DNA from: Streptomyces sp. NBC_01476
GTDB taxonomy: Bacteria; Actinomycetota; Actinomycetes; Streptomycetales; Streptomycetaceae
Direction: 5' to 3'
NCBI RefSeq assembly: GCF_036227265.1
Contig: NZ_CP109446.1
Span: forward strand, 843,501-907,500
Length of the DNA stretch: 64,000 nucleotides
Part shown: piece after piece, positions 15,898 through 24,315 of the stretch
Layout of the letters: each line of letters starts with the position of its first letter
Position numbering within the stretch: position 1 is the first letter of the stretch
Made by a program: the position numbers and the translations under genes
The notes under the pieces: generated by a model
Databases searched by the model: none
The model's input: only the letters and a program-made list of their open reading frames with translations
What the model was told of the DNA's origin: nothing

Positions 15898-17529
15898 CTA
15901 GTAGCCGAGCAGGCTCTGCACGGTGTAGGCGCACTCGGTGTAGATGTAGCCGTTGCGGAGCTTCACCGTGTCCGTGCCCGGGGTGTCGTCGGAGTCGTCG
16001 GCGGGCTTGTGGAGGAAGTACGTGGTGCCGGGCGGCAGGCTGATGGTCTTCTTCGGGTAGCTCTTGCCCGACTTGCAGGCGGCGCCCGAGGCTTCGGCCT
16101 GCGTGGCGTAACGGTGGCAGGAGCCGCAGCCCTTGAGGGTGAAGCGGCCGGTGACCGGGCCGGTGTAGAGGACCTCCACCGCGTCGGGGCTGTCGTTGCT
16201 GACCGTCATGCTGATGCCGCCGGCGGTCGAGGTGGTCGGCATCCGCTTTCCGGCGTCCGGTTCCTCCTGGGCTATCTCGGCGGCGATGGTGATCTTGCCG
16301 GCCAGCGTCCGGTTCCGGTTGTGCGGATACGCCTTGACGAAGCCGTTCAGGGTGTCGACGGCTTCCTCGAAGTCGCCGGTTCTGTACTGGTGGACACCGC
16401 AGGAGTACGTACCGGACTGCACATAGCCCGCCGCCTTGCGCGAGTCCGCACCCAGCGCGTCACCGAAACCGGCGTCCTTGCCGCCCTTGTCACCGAGGCT
16501 GGTGGCGCGCAGCCCGAGGTCGCGGAGCCGGTCGGTGGCGGTGCAGGGATCGCTGCCCGTGAGGCCCTTGGCGGCCTTGTCGATGGTGGCCTTGACGGCC
16601 GGTTCGACCTTCGCGGCCTGCGGGGACTTCGGGAAGGTGGTCAGCAGGTCGGCGAAGGCGTCCTCGTCGTCCCTGCCGGGGGTGGCGGACTCCGCCTGGT
16701 CGAGGCCGCTCGCCCCGCACTCGTACAGCGAGGTCGCCAGCCGGTCGTCGGGCCATGAGGCCAGTTGGCCGAGGCCGTCCTTGCCGAAGGTCGCGGGCAC
16801 GGTGCGCAGGTACGTCAGCGGCGCTATCGCGTCGCAGTACTTCTTCTGGTCGTACGGCGCGGCCACCGTCGTGTAGTACGTGGTCAGCCGGCTGGGAACG
16901 CTCCGGCCGGCCCGGGAGTCCGGGTGGTCGTCGTGCAGTTCCTTGTACGTCGCCAGCGCCTTGCGGTAGTCGCTCTCGCCGGCCGAGAAGGAGGCGGCCT
17001 TGGCGGTCCGCACCAACTGGTCGGCGGTGGCGAGCCGTTCGAGCAGCATCTTCTGGGTGGCCTCGTCGCGGGCGTTGCCGTAGAGGACGGACCCGCCGAC
17101 CGGGACGGCGAGCAGCACCAGGCCGAGCAGCGCGGCGATCGGTGACTGTGGCGGCCAGACCAGCGGGGTGCGCAGACCCCGGGCGGCGCCGTGCAGGGCG
17201 GCGAGGACCAGGAAGACCAGATAGGCGATGACGGGTCCGTGGGAGATGCCGTCCGGGGTGGCGGGCAGGGCTGTGACGAGCAGGATGCCGGTCACCAGCC
17301 AGCAGACGACCATCGCGAACCAGCGCCGCATCAGCGCGTAACCCAGGCCCAGCCCGCTGAGGTTGAGCAGGCCGACGGCGACCGCGCGCAGCGCGTCCGG
17401 CGGTCCGGGCGGGGCCGGCGGCGGGTAGGCCGGCATGTTCGGCGGGTAGGCCGGCGGGGGCGGTGGGGGCGGTGGGAAGCCCCCCGTACCGCCGGTTCCG
17501 CCGCTTCCCCCGTACTGGTCCCAAGCCAC
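15898..17529 (-). CDS. Membrane-anchored TPR-like hypothetical protein
   Basis: A 543-residue protein. A Gly/Pro-rich cytoplasmic N-terminus (PPPPPPPPAYPPNMPAYPPP) is followed by about four transmembrane segments between residues 45 and 165 and a large extracytoplasmic domain. That domain has helical repeats (SDYRKALATYKELHDDHPDSRAG, GDFEEAVDTLNGFVKAYPHN) like tetratricopeptide units, then a beta-rich end with Cys pairs (KGCGSCHRY) and PPGTTYFLHK. GTG 17529 is favoured because GGGGGGAG lies 6 bases upstream; ATG 17547 and ATG 17676 are alternatives. The function is unknown; Streptomyces species carry similar membrane proteins. Confidence 0.7.
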   Translation of the reverse strand: MAWDQYGGSGGTGGTGGFPPPPPPPPAYPPNMPAYPPPAPPGPPDALRAVAVGLLNLSGLGLGYALMRRWFAMVVCWLVTGILLVTALPATPDGISHGPVIAYLVFLVLAALHGAARGLRTPLVWPPQSPIAALLGLVLLAVPVGGSVLYGNARDEATQKMLLERLATADQLVRTAKAASFSAGESDYRKALATYKELHDDHPDSRAGRSVPSRLTTYYTTVAAPYDQKKYCDAIAPLTYLRTVPATFGKDGLGQLASWPDDRLATSLYECGASGLDQAESATPGRDDEDAFADLLTTFPKSPQAAKVEPAVKATIDKAAKGLTGSDPCTATDRLRDLGLRATSLGDKGGKDAGFGDALGADSRKAAGYVQSGTYSCGVHQYRTGDFEEAVDTLNGFVKAYPHNRNRTLAGKITIAAEIAQEEPDAGKRMPTTSTAGGISMTVSNDSPDAVEVLYTGPVTGRFTLKGCGSCHRYATQAEASGAACKSGKSYPKKTISLPPGTTYFLHKPADDSDDTPGTDTVKLRNGYIYTECAYTVQSLLGY

Positions 17530-17715
17530 CGTGACTCCCCCCGTCATGCCCTTGACCACGGCACCTTTGACAGGCGCACGCTCACTGTGTCCGGGGAGCT
17601 TACCGGCAGGGCCGCACAGCTCACCGATAGGGGGTTGGACGTGCGCGGACGGTCCGGTGGTTCCCGTGTCCCGCACCGGAGGCGCCCGGCCAACGGCCGC
17701 GGGTGCGCGGCGTGT

Positions 17716-17982
17716 TCAGCCGCCGGAGATCGAGGTGAGGATTTCGAGGCGGTCGTCGGGGCCCACCGGGGTGTCGAGCTCGGCCGGCCCGAGCAGCGCG
17801 TCGCGCAGGATCAGTCGGTGCGAGGCGCGGAGCTCGCCCTCCGGGGTGAGCAGCAGCGGCGCCAGTACGGGGTGCTGTTCGGTGAGTGCGGTGAGGGCTT
17901 CGCGGACGGTGGCGGCCGGGTACTGGAGCCGGCGCCGGTAGTCGACATAGCGCAGCAGCGAGCCGGCGCAGACGATCACCAT
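17716..17982 (-). CDS. ThiS/MoaD-like ubiquitin-fold sulfur carrier
   Basis: An 88-residue protein ending in ILTSISGG. The C-terminal Gly-Gly, the length, the AATVREALTALTEQHP helix, the LILRDALLGPAELDTPVGPDDRLEILTSISGG ending (quoted in parts) and the conserved hydrophobic strands match the beta-grasp ThiS/MoaD family, whose C-terminal glycine is adenylated by an E1-like enzyme and converted to a thiocarboxylate that donates sulfur. The tail is already exposed, so no processing protease is needed. ATG 17982 overlaps the end of the upstream gene by 7 bases. It is the last gene of the ACP/FAAL operon. No E1-like partner or sulfurtransferase is nearby. Confidence 0.75.
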   Translation of the reverse strand: MVIVCAGSLLRYVDYRRRLQYPAATVREALTALTEQHPVLAPLLLTPEGELRASHRLILRDALLGPAELDTPVGPDDRLEILTSISGG

Positions 17983-18821
17983 GGTGGTCCTCCCGGGGTG
18001 AAGGTCTCCAGGGCGAGGGCGTGCGGCTCGCCGCGGGCAGAGGTGATGCGGTGGACGAAGGCGGGCCCGGTGTCGTCCTGGTAGGCGGTGGTGGTCAGCC
18101 GGGCGGTCTCCAGCAGGCCGAGCGGCTGGTGGAGGTCGAAGGCCAGCTCGCGGTGGCGCAGTGCCAGGGTCGCGAACAGGTGCGCGGCGGTGGTCTCCTC
18201 GGCGAGCAGCAGTGCTTCGCGGCCCTCGGCGAGCAGGTCGGGGAGGGGGACGAAGGTCCACTGGTCGCCCGGCTCGCACAGGTGCCGGTGGGCGGTGACG
18301 GCGCGGTGGTGGTCGGGGGTGAGACGTTTGGCGGTGGCTTCGAGGTGGGTGACGCGGTCGGCGAGGGTGGAGTGCCGGCGCCGCGCGCCCTGCTCGTCGG
18401 GGCCGAGCCGGGCGAGGAGTTCGTCCGGGAGACTGCCGAGGGTGGCGCCGCACAGGGTGCCGGGGGTGAAGCGGGAGACGGTGGCGGTCAGCCGCACCTC
18501 GGCGAAGTCCCCTGCGGCGTCGCGGAAGACGGTGTCGCAGCTGACGGTGACGTTGCGGGGGCGGCGGAAGACGACGTCCGTCTCGCGGTGGAAGGAGGTG
18601 GCGGTGAGGAAGGTGAACGGCCGCGGGAAGCGGAGTTCGGCGGTGGCCAGCGGGAAGCCGACGCCGTAACGGCTCATCAGCTCCGCCACCGGCCGCAGGT
18701 GTTCCTCCAGCCAGCAGGACCAGCCGTCGACGGCGAGGGAGAGCAGGGTGCGGGGGTGGATCTCCACTTCGCCGAACTGGGTGGGGTTGCTCCTGACCCG
18801 TTCGGACACGGTACGGACCAC
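17976..18821 (-). CDS. Hotdog-fold-like protein (thioesterase/dehydratase-type), unassigned
   Basis: A 281-residue protein. Residues about 15-115 have the 4HBT hotdog pattern: FGEVEIHPRTLLSLAVDGW, a long helix WLEEHLRPVAELMSRYG, then alternating strands FPLATAELRFPRPF and ETDVVFRRPRNVTVSC. The C-terminal half may hold a second, diverged hotdog unit (LHQPLGLLETARLTTTAYQDDTG, cut here). This fold acts on thioester-bound acyl chains as thioesterase, dehydratase or, in ScoD-type isonitrile-lipid enzymes, as a Michael-addition catalyst. GTG 18821 lies 7 bases after the FAAL stop. No catalytic residue can be assigned with confidence. Confidence 0.5.
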   Translation of the reverse strand: MVRTVSERVRSNPTQFGEVEIHPRTLLSLAVDGWSCWLEEHLRPVAELMSRYGVGFPLATAELRFPRPFTFLTATSFHRETDVVFRRPRNVTVSCDTVFRDAAGDFAEVRLTATVSRFTPGTLCGATLGSLPDELLARLGPDEQGARRRHSTLADRVTHLEATAKRLTPDHHRAVTAHRHLCEPGDQWTFVPLPDLLAEGREALLLAEETTAAHLFATLALRHRELAFDLHQPLGLLETARLTTTAYQDDTGPAFVHRITSARGEPHALALETFTPGGPPW

Positions 18822-18828
18822 GGCCGGT

Positions 18829-20559
18829 TCACCGCTCCCGGGCCGGCGGCCGCTCGGTGAGCAGCCGGCTGCGGGCGGCGCCGCGGCGCCACTTGCCGCT
18901 GGTGGTCTTCGGCAGCCAGCGGGGCGGCACGATCCGCACCTCGACGGCCGCCAGGCCCAGGTGTTCGGAGATCCGGCCGGCGATCTCCCGTGCCAGCCGG
19001 GCGTGTTCGGCCGGGTCGGCCGCCTCCGACTCGGCGACGAGCATCAGGTGTTCGTCGGGGTCGGTGGGGTTCATCGCGAAGGCGACACACCGCTCGCGGT
19101 GCACCCCGGGGACGGCGCGGGCGACCGCTTCGGCGTCCTCGGGGAAGTAGTTGACGCCCCGGACGATGATCATCTCCTTGGAGCGGCCGGCGATGAAGAG
19201 GTGCCCGTCGAGCAGGAATCCCAGGTCGCCGGTGCGCAGCCACGGCCCGTCGAAAGAGGCCGCGGTGATCTCCTCCTCGTGCAGGTAGGCGGTGGTCAGG
19301 GAGCGGCCGCGCAACTGGATCTCGCCCAGGGCTCCTTCCGGGCAGGGCTTGCCGGCGGCGTCGGTGATCCGGGTCCGTACGCTGTCCACCGGCCGGCCGG
19401 CGGACACCACCGCCTTGGCGTTGCGGTCGCCCGCCGGGACACGTTCGATGCGGCCGGCCGCGAGCAGTTCGCGGTGCAGGTACTCGATCCGCGGTGGGGT
19501 GCCGGGTTCGCAGAGGGCGGCGACCAGGGTGGCTTCGGCGAGGCCGTATCCGGGGCAGAGCACGTTCGGCGGGGCGCCGGCCGCCTCGACGGCCCGGGCG
19601 AAGCGCTCCAGTGTCCCGGGGACGACCGGTTCCGCGCCGTTGAGGCAGAGCCGGAGCCGGGAGAGGTCGAGGGTGGAGATCCAGGCGGGGTCGGCGGCCG
19701 AGGCCATCCGTTCGTAAGCGAAGTTGGGGCCGGCCAGGCAGGTGCCGCCGCAGGCCGCCACGTACTCGAGGAAGGCGCGGGGCCGGCGGATCAGGGTGAG
19801 CGGGCTGACGATGTGCAGGTCGCCGCCGTGGAAGAGCTGGACGAGATCGGTGACCAGCCCGAAGTCGTGGTAGTGCGGGAGCCAGTTGACCCAGGTGTCC
19901 TCGCGGGTGACCCGGCAGGCGCGGGCGAGCGCTTCGACCCCGTGCACGGCCGCGGTGTGGGTCAAGGTGACCCCGCGGGGCGCGCTGGTGCTGCCCGAGG
20001 TGAACTGCACGATGGCCAGCGCGTACGGGTCGGGGTCGCCGGTACGGACCACGGCGCCCTGGGCGTCCATCGGGATCAACCGCAGCGCCGGCCGCAGGCG
20101 TCGCAGGAGTTCGGCGCAGGGGGCGAGTTCCGGCGCCACGATCAGATGGCGCATTCTGGTGGTGTCCACCAAGGGGGCGAGCCGCTCCGCCTGGGTCTGC
20201 GGGCTGCCGAGGCCGGAGAGCGCGGGCATCGCGGTGGCGGCGGCGCCGTGCCGGAGCACGCCGAAGAACGCGGTGAAGAACGCCGTGCCCGGCTCCGCCA
20301 GCAGGCCCACCACTTCGTCGCCGCCCACCTGGTGGGTGTGCAGCACATCGGCGAAGAGCGCGGAACGGTGGGCGAGTTCGGCGACCGTACAGCGCTCCCC
20401 GGCCTCGGGGAAGACCAGTTGTCTCCCGCCGTGCTGCCGGGCGGCCTCGTCGAGAGCGGCGGGCAGGGTGCCGGGAACCGTACCGGCCGGGGAACCGGTC
20501 AGGGAACCGGCCGGGGAATCGGGTGCGGAATCGGGTGGTGTCCCGGGCCCGGTGCTCAT
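18829..20559 (-). CDS. Fatty-acyl-AMP ligase (FAAL), AMP-binding enzyme
   Basis: A 576-residue ANL-family adenylating enzyme. The phosphate loop is QFTSGSTSAPRGVTLTH (about residues 185-201), followed by NWLPHYHDFGL (225-235), the hallmark seen in FAALs, then CPGYGLAEATL, RTGDLGFL and the C-terminal catalytic Lys in PKTTSGKWRR. FAALs activate a carboxylic acid as acyl-AMP and pass it to an ACP rather than CoA; an ACP gene in the same operon fits. Residues 1-32 are a low-complexity Gly/Pro/Ser tail encoded by a short DNA repeat, so the true start could lie further in. ATG 20559 overlaps the upstream stop as ATGA. Confidence 0.88.
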   Translation of the reverse strand: MSTGPGTPPDSAPDSPAGSLTGSPAGTVPGTLPAALDEAARQHGGRQLVFPEAGERCTVAELAHRSALFADVLHTHQVGGDEVVGLLAEPGTAFFTAFFGVLRHGAAATAMPALSGLGSPQTQAERLAPLVDTTRMRHLIVAPELAPCAELLRRLRPALRLIPMDAQGAVVRTGDPDPYALAIVQFTSGSTSAPRGVTLTHTAAVHGVEALARACRVTREDTWVNWLPHYHDFGLVTDLVQLFHGGDLHIVSPLTLIRRPRAFLEYVAACGGTCLAGPNFAYERMASAADPAWISTLDLSRLRLCLNGAEPVVPGTLERFARAVEAAGAPPNVLCPGYGLAEATLVAALCEPGTPPRIEYLHRELLAAGRIERVPAGDRNAKAVVSAGRPVDSVRTRITDAAGKPCPEGALGEIQLRGRSLTTAYLHEEEITAASFDGPWLRTGDLGFLLDGHLFIAGRSKEMIIVRGVNYFPEDAEAVARAVPGVHRERCVAFAMNPTDPDEHLMLVAESEAADPAEHARLAREIAGRISEHLGLAAVEVRIVPPRWLPKTTSGKWRRGAARSRLLTERPPARER

Positions 20560-22580
20560 CGGCCGCTCCCGGCGGGGCTCGCGGTGCTGATCCACTCCTC
20601 GTACGCCAACAGGTAGTCGTCCGAGGCGAGCGGACTGCGCAGTACCGCGTCGGGTATCGCGAACGCCTCGGTGAGCAGGGGCAGTTGGACGGCGAGGTCG
20701 CCGTGCAGCTGGTGCCGTCGTGCTTCCAGGGCGGCGGTCTCCTTCGGGCCGAGCAGACCGTGGCCGACATACCAGCCGGCGGTCTCCTCGACGCAGCTCA
20801 GCGTGTACACCTCGGCGAGGTCCGCCAGCAGGGCGCGGGTGGCGGGGCCTGCGGCCCGGTCGGCGGCGGCGAAGAGCGCCGCCGCGGCCGAGCGGCGCCC
20901 GCAGGTCTCGGCGAGCAGCCGGACCTGCTCCACCTGCTCGTTCCAGGTGCCGAAGACCGAACCGCGGGCCTTCTCCCCGGCGCGCAGCCCTTCCACGATG
21001 TCCTGGCGCAGGCCGACCGCCCGCCGGCCGAGCAGCCACAGCCACCAGCGGCCGGACCCGGCGGGCGGCTCGTGGCCGGCGGCTGCGGCGCCGGGGTCGG
21101 TGCCGTCCTCGGTGCCGGGGTCGGTGCCTGTCTCAAGACCGGTCTCAGTACCCGCCTCGGTGCCGGTGCCGGCTTCCCCGCTGCCGTCAAAGCCCGTACC
21201 CGCCTGCGCACCGCTGTCCGCCTGCCCGGCCAGGACCGCGTCGGGTTCGTCCAGGAGTTGCCGGCCGGCCTTGATCATGATGACCTCGTTGTCGCCCTCG
21301 GCGGTGGTCACACCGTGGTTGACGACCAGGTAGTCCATGATCCGGTTGGTCGAGAACAGCCCCTGGGCGCCGCAGCGTTCGCGGCACACCCCGAGCACCC
21401 GCTGTGTGTTCCAGGTGGTCAGCGCCTTGGTGAGGGCGACCTGCCGGATGGTGGCCTCGTCCATCGGGCGGCCGGCCGAACGCACCGCCGCCACCGCGTT
21501 CTTGGTGTCGTTGAGCAGGAAGGTCATCGCGTACGTGGCGGCCAGGCAGTCGGTCAGTGCCGTGAAGTGGGTGCGGTAGTCGGCGAGGGTGACCTGGCCG
21601 CGGCCGGGTGCGAAGGTCCGGCGCTGCCCGGCGAACCGCACCGCGATGGCCAGCCCGGCCCGGGACATCGCCAGTGAACCCGCGGTCAGGCAGATCTTGC
21701 TGCCCTCGATGTTCTCGATCGAGCCGAGGAAACGGGCGATCTTGTTGCGCAGCAGGCCGTCGAGCGTGCCGTCCGCGGCCAGTTGGGCGCGCTCGTCGGT
21801 GGCGAGCAGGGCGTCGAGCCCGAGGCGCACCCGGTCGAAGGAGGTGACCGCGTTGTCCAGGGCGAGGACCGGCTTGGGCGGCAGCGGCACGATCCGTACG
21901 CCCGGCGCCGGGCGCACTCCGTCGGACAGCCGCACCAGGAAGGGCAGGATGCCGCACTCCCGGTCCCCGACGAAGGTCCTGGCCAGCACGACGCCGAGCT
22001 TGGGGACACCGTTGAGGGTGGTGTTCGGCATGAACTTGCTCGCCGCCGGGCGCGGGGTGTTCAGCACGAACTCCCGGGCCGCCGGGTCGAAGCGGGCCTC
22101 GGTCTCCAGCGCCACGAGGTTGTTGCCGTAGGCGAGTTCACTGGCCAGGAAGACGCCAGCCACGCGCAGGTCCTCCAGTTCCGCCACCAGCGGGGCGAGG
22201 TCGGGGCGTTCGCCGACCAGCCTGAGCAGCCCGCCGAGGACCAGGTTGTAGTGGGAGGTCATCACCGCGAAGAGGGTGCTGTCGGTGATCGCCGCCCATT
22301 CGTGCAGGGCCGTCAACCGGTGGACGTCGGCGAGGAGTTCACGAGCCGGCCGGACGGTCTCGTTGAGCCGCGCCAGCCGGGCGTACGCACGGGCGGTGAC
22401 CCCGGCCGGTGTCGTGGGCGCCGCGTGCGTCCCGTCCGGGCCGGCGTCGTCGTACGCGGCGTTGGCGAAGTGGGCGGCGAGGCCGGCGTGCAAGGACTGC
22501 CGGCCGTCGGTGAGCAGGGCGGTGAGTTCTGCCGCGGTCGCGGCACGGGCGGTGTCCGGTGTCTCCCCGGCGCCCGTCAC
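20556..22580 (-). CDS. Acyl-CoA oxidase/dehydrogenase-like flavoenzyme, probably ACP-directed
   Basis: A 674-residue flavoprotein whose length and layout match acyl-CoA oxidases rather than 380-residue dehydrogenases. A region with SKFMPNTTLNGVPKLGVVLAR in parts resembles the substrate/flavin site. The AEGDNEV motif (residues 427-433) carries Glu428 at the position of the family's catalytic base. An Ala/Gly/Thr/Asp-rich linker (about 453-508) joins the helical C-terminal domain. HxcO of the calcium-dependent antibiotic pathway is a precedent for this family acting on ACP-bound chains. It would introduce a double bond (or epoxide) next to the thioester. GTG 22580 overlaps the ACP stop by 4 bases. 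Confidence 0.82.
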   Translation of the reverse strand: MTGAGETPDTARAATAAELTALLTDGRQSLHAGLAAHFANAAYDDAGPDGTHAAPTTPAGVTARAYARLARLNETVRPARELLADVHRLTALHEWAAITDSTLFAVMTSHYNLVLGGLLRLVGERPDLAPLVAELEDLRVAGVFLASELAYGNNLVALETEARFDPAAREFVLNTPRPAASKFMPNTTLNGVPKLGVVLARTFVGDRECGILPFLVRLSDGVRPAPGVRIVPLPPKPVLALDNAVTSFDRVRLGLDALLATDERAQLAADGTLDGLLRNKIARFLGSIENIEGSKICLTAGSLAMSRAGLAIAVRFAGQRRTFAPGRGQVTLADYRTHFTALTDCLAATYAMTFLLNDTKNAVAAVRSAGRPMDEATIRQVALTKALTTWNTQRVLGVCRERCGAQGLFSTNRIMDYLVVNHGVTTAEGDNEVIMIKAGRQLLDEPDAVLAGQADSGAQAGTGFDGSGEAGTGTEAGTETGLETGTDPGTEDGTDPGAAAAGHEPPAGSGRWWLWLLGRRAVGLRQDIVEGLRAGEKARGSVFGTWNEQVEQVRLLAETCGRRSAAAALFAAADRAAGPATRALLADLAEVYTLSCVEETAGWYVGHGLLGPKETAALEARRHQLHGDLAVQLPLLTEAFAIPDAVLRSPLASDDYLLAYEEWISTASPAGSGR

Positions 22581-22849
22581 CGTTCCGGTTCCCCGGCCTG
22601 TACCGGATGTGCCTGAACGTAATCGAGAACGTCCCTCGGGGTCGCGATGCGGTCCAGCTCCGGGTTGCTGATCGGGACGTTCAGCTTCTCTTGCAGGGCT
22701 TCGGCGAACTGCACCATCGCGAGCGAGTCGAAGCCGAGTTCACGGAAGGAGGAGTCGAGCAGATCCTCACCGCGGGCCGGAAGACGCCGGGTGTGGGGCA
22801 GGCATTCCTGCATCAGTTCTTCGAGTGCGCCGACGGACAGGGCTTCCAC
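22577..22849 (-). CDS. Acyl carrier protein
   Basis: A 90-residue ACP. The phosphopantetheine attachment site is ELGFDSLAMVQF with Ser42, preceded by the acidic loop DLLDSSF. It is followed by the usual helix AEALQEKLNVPI. It should be converted to holo form by a 4'-phosphopantetheinyl transferase encoded elsewhere. As first gene of the operon it presumably carries the acyl chain loaded by the FAAL. GTG 22849 lies behind GGGAG. Its stop overlaps the oxidase start (GTGA), which suggests coupled translation. Confidence 0.92.
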   Translation of the reverse strand: MEALSVGALEELMQECLPHTRRLPARGEDLLDSSFRELGFDSLAMVQFAEALQEKLNVPISNPELDRIATPRDVLDYVQAHPVQAGEPER

Positions 22850-23151
22850 AGCATCACACTCCCAGCGGCGGGAACCTTGGGGAACTCTTCACCGTAGGTG
22901 ACCTGCCGCGTCTTCTTTTGTAGTTGAACGCGCACAGCGTGTCCATGGTCAACTGCGGGAGGCCGGAAACGTCCCGTGAACCGGGCCGGGGATTGTGCTT
23001 CCGGCATGTGCCGGCGGCGCGAATCCGGTGGCGGCCCGGCCGCGGCCGTCCTGGGCGGCGGGCCCGGCCGCGGCGCCCGGCGCGCACCGGGCGATACTGG
23101 GGCTCCGTGGCGGAGAGTGGGAACCGCGCGGGGAGCCGTCGTGGAGGAACC
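22850..23151. other. 302-bp divergent intergenic region
   Basis: The spacer between the minus-strand ACP operon and the plus-strand AlkD-like gene must hold both promoters. An imperfect inverted repeat at 22922-22954 is listed separately. The GGAGG at 23143-23147 is the ribosome-binding site for GTG 23152. The left half, with CTTCTTTTG, is the only notably AT-rich part. No gene is seen. Confidence 0.5.
22922..22954 (-). promoter_or_regulatory. Candidate operator upstream of the ACP operon
   Basis: AGTTGAAC (22922-22929) and GGTCAACT (22947-22954) are 8-base arms that match as an inverted repeat at 7 of 8 positions, with starts 25 bases apart. Read on the minus strand, the distal arm contains TTGACC, which resembles a -35 box. 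It lies 73-105 bases before the ACP start. The binding protein is unknown; no regulator gene is adjacent. Confidence 0.3.
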
Positions 23152-24276
23152 GTGCCGACCGCAGAAGAACTGATCAGTGCGGCGTCCATCCGCCGGCTCG
23201 GGGAGATCCTCCGGGCGGTGGCGCCGCAGGAAAGCGACTGGCGGACGGTTACCGCGAGCAGCCGCCGGCTGGGGCCGCTGGCGCTGGGCGAGCGGGCCCG
23301 CACGGTGGCCGCCGCGATCCTCGCGGACCTGCCCGGCGGGTACCGCCCGCTGGCCGCCGTCGTACGGTCCGCGCTCGGCGAGCCGGAGCTGACCGGGTGG
23401 ATGATCTGGCCGGTGACGGAAGCGGTCGCCACCGCCGCGACCGCCTCGGAGCAGCCCGCGGACTTCGCCGACGGCCTCGCTCTGCTGGCGGCACTCACCC
23501 CACGGCTGACCGGCGAGTTCGCGCTGCGGACCTTCCTGAACGCGGACCTCGGCCGGACGCTGGGGATCGTACGGGAGTGGACCGGCGACCCGGACCCGGC
23601 GGTGCGGCGGCTGGCCACCGAGGGCACCCGCCCCAAGCTGCCCTGGGCCAAGCAGGTGCCCGGTCTCAACCGCGAGCCGGGACGGACCGTGCCGATCCTG
23701 GACCTGCTCCACAAGGACGCGGACGAGGCCGTACGCCGCTCGGTCGCCAACCACCTCAACGACCTCTCCCGGCTCGCCCCCGAGCTGGCCGTCGCCACCG
23801 CGGAACGCTGGCTCAAGGACCCGGACGGCGCCACCCGGGGGCTGGTGCGGCACGCCATGCGCACCCTGGTGAAGAAGGGCGACCCGGCGGCGCTCGGCCT
23901 GGTCGGCTTCCGCGGCGAGCGGGACGCGCTGGCGGTGACCGGGCCGGAGCCGGCCGCCCGGGAGATCACGGTGGGCGACGAGCTGGTCTTCACCGCGGCG
24001 ATCCGCAACACCTCGGCGGAGCCGGTGGTGCTCGCGGTGGACTACGTCATCCACTACCAGAAGGCCAACGGCAGCCTCGCGCCCAAGGTCTTCAAGCTGG
24101 CCAAGCGGACCCTGGCGCCGGGCGAGAGCGTCGAACTGGTGCGGCGGCACTCCTTCCGCCCGATCACCACCCGGGTCTACCACCCGGGGCCGCACGCGCT
24201 GGAGCTCCAGGTCAACGGCCACCGCTTCGGCCGGGCCGGCTTCGTCCTGCACACCACGGACCGGGCGGCCGGCTGA
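23152..24276 (+). CDS. AlkD-like DNA alkylation repair protein (HEAT repeats)
   Basis: A 374-residue protein made of helical repeats. Residues about 125-280 hold the AlkD-like core: EFALRTFLNADLGRTLGIVREW, WTGDPDPAVRRLATEGTRPKLPW, DADEAVRRSVANHLNDLSR and DGATRGLVRHAMRTLVKKGD. These are HEAT-type helices lining a positive groove that grips alkylated DNA. The C-terminal ~110 residues form a beta-rich extension (REITVGDELVFTAAIRNTS, RRHSFRPITTRVYHPGPH) not present in minimal AlkD. GTG 23152 lies behind TGGAGGAA. It converges on glpK. Glycosylase activity is inferred from the family only. Confidence 0.85.
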   Translation: MPTAEELISAASIRRLGEILRAVAPQESDWRTVTASSRRLGPLALGERARTVAAAILADLPGGYRPLAAVVRSALGEPELTGWMIWPVTEAVATAATASEQPADFADGLALLAALTPRLTGEFALRTFLNADLGRTLGIVREWTGDPDPAVRRLATEGTRPKLPWAKQVPGLNREPGRTVPILDLLHKDADEAVRRSVANHLNDLSRLAPELAVATAERWLKDPDGATRGLVRHAMRTLVKKGDPAALGLVGFRGERDALAVTGPEPAAREITVGDELVFTAAIRNTSAEPVVLAVDYVIHYQKANGSLAPKVFKLAKRTLAPGESVELVRRHSFRPITTRVYHPGPHALELQVNGHRFGRAGFVLHTTDRAAG

Positions 24277-24297
24277 CATCAGCCGGCCGCCCGGTCC
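24258..24297. terminator. Perfect 17-bp bidirectional terminator
   Basis: GGACCGGGCGGCCGGCT (24258-24274) and AGCCGGCCGCCCGGTCC (24281-24297) are perfect inverted arms around GACATC. The left arm encodes the last residues of the AlkD-like protein and runs into its stop codon. It serves both the plus-strand gene and convergent glpK. Confidence 0.85.
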
Positions 24298-24315
24298 ATG
24301 AGGGGGTTCGCGCCC

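Noticed and set aside
21090..21210. CGGTGCCGGGGT-like repeats that might be a separate element
   Set aside because: They encode the Gly/Thr/Asp-rich linker of the oxidase-like protein in frame.
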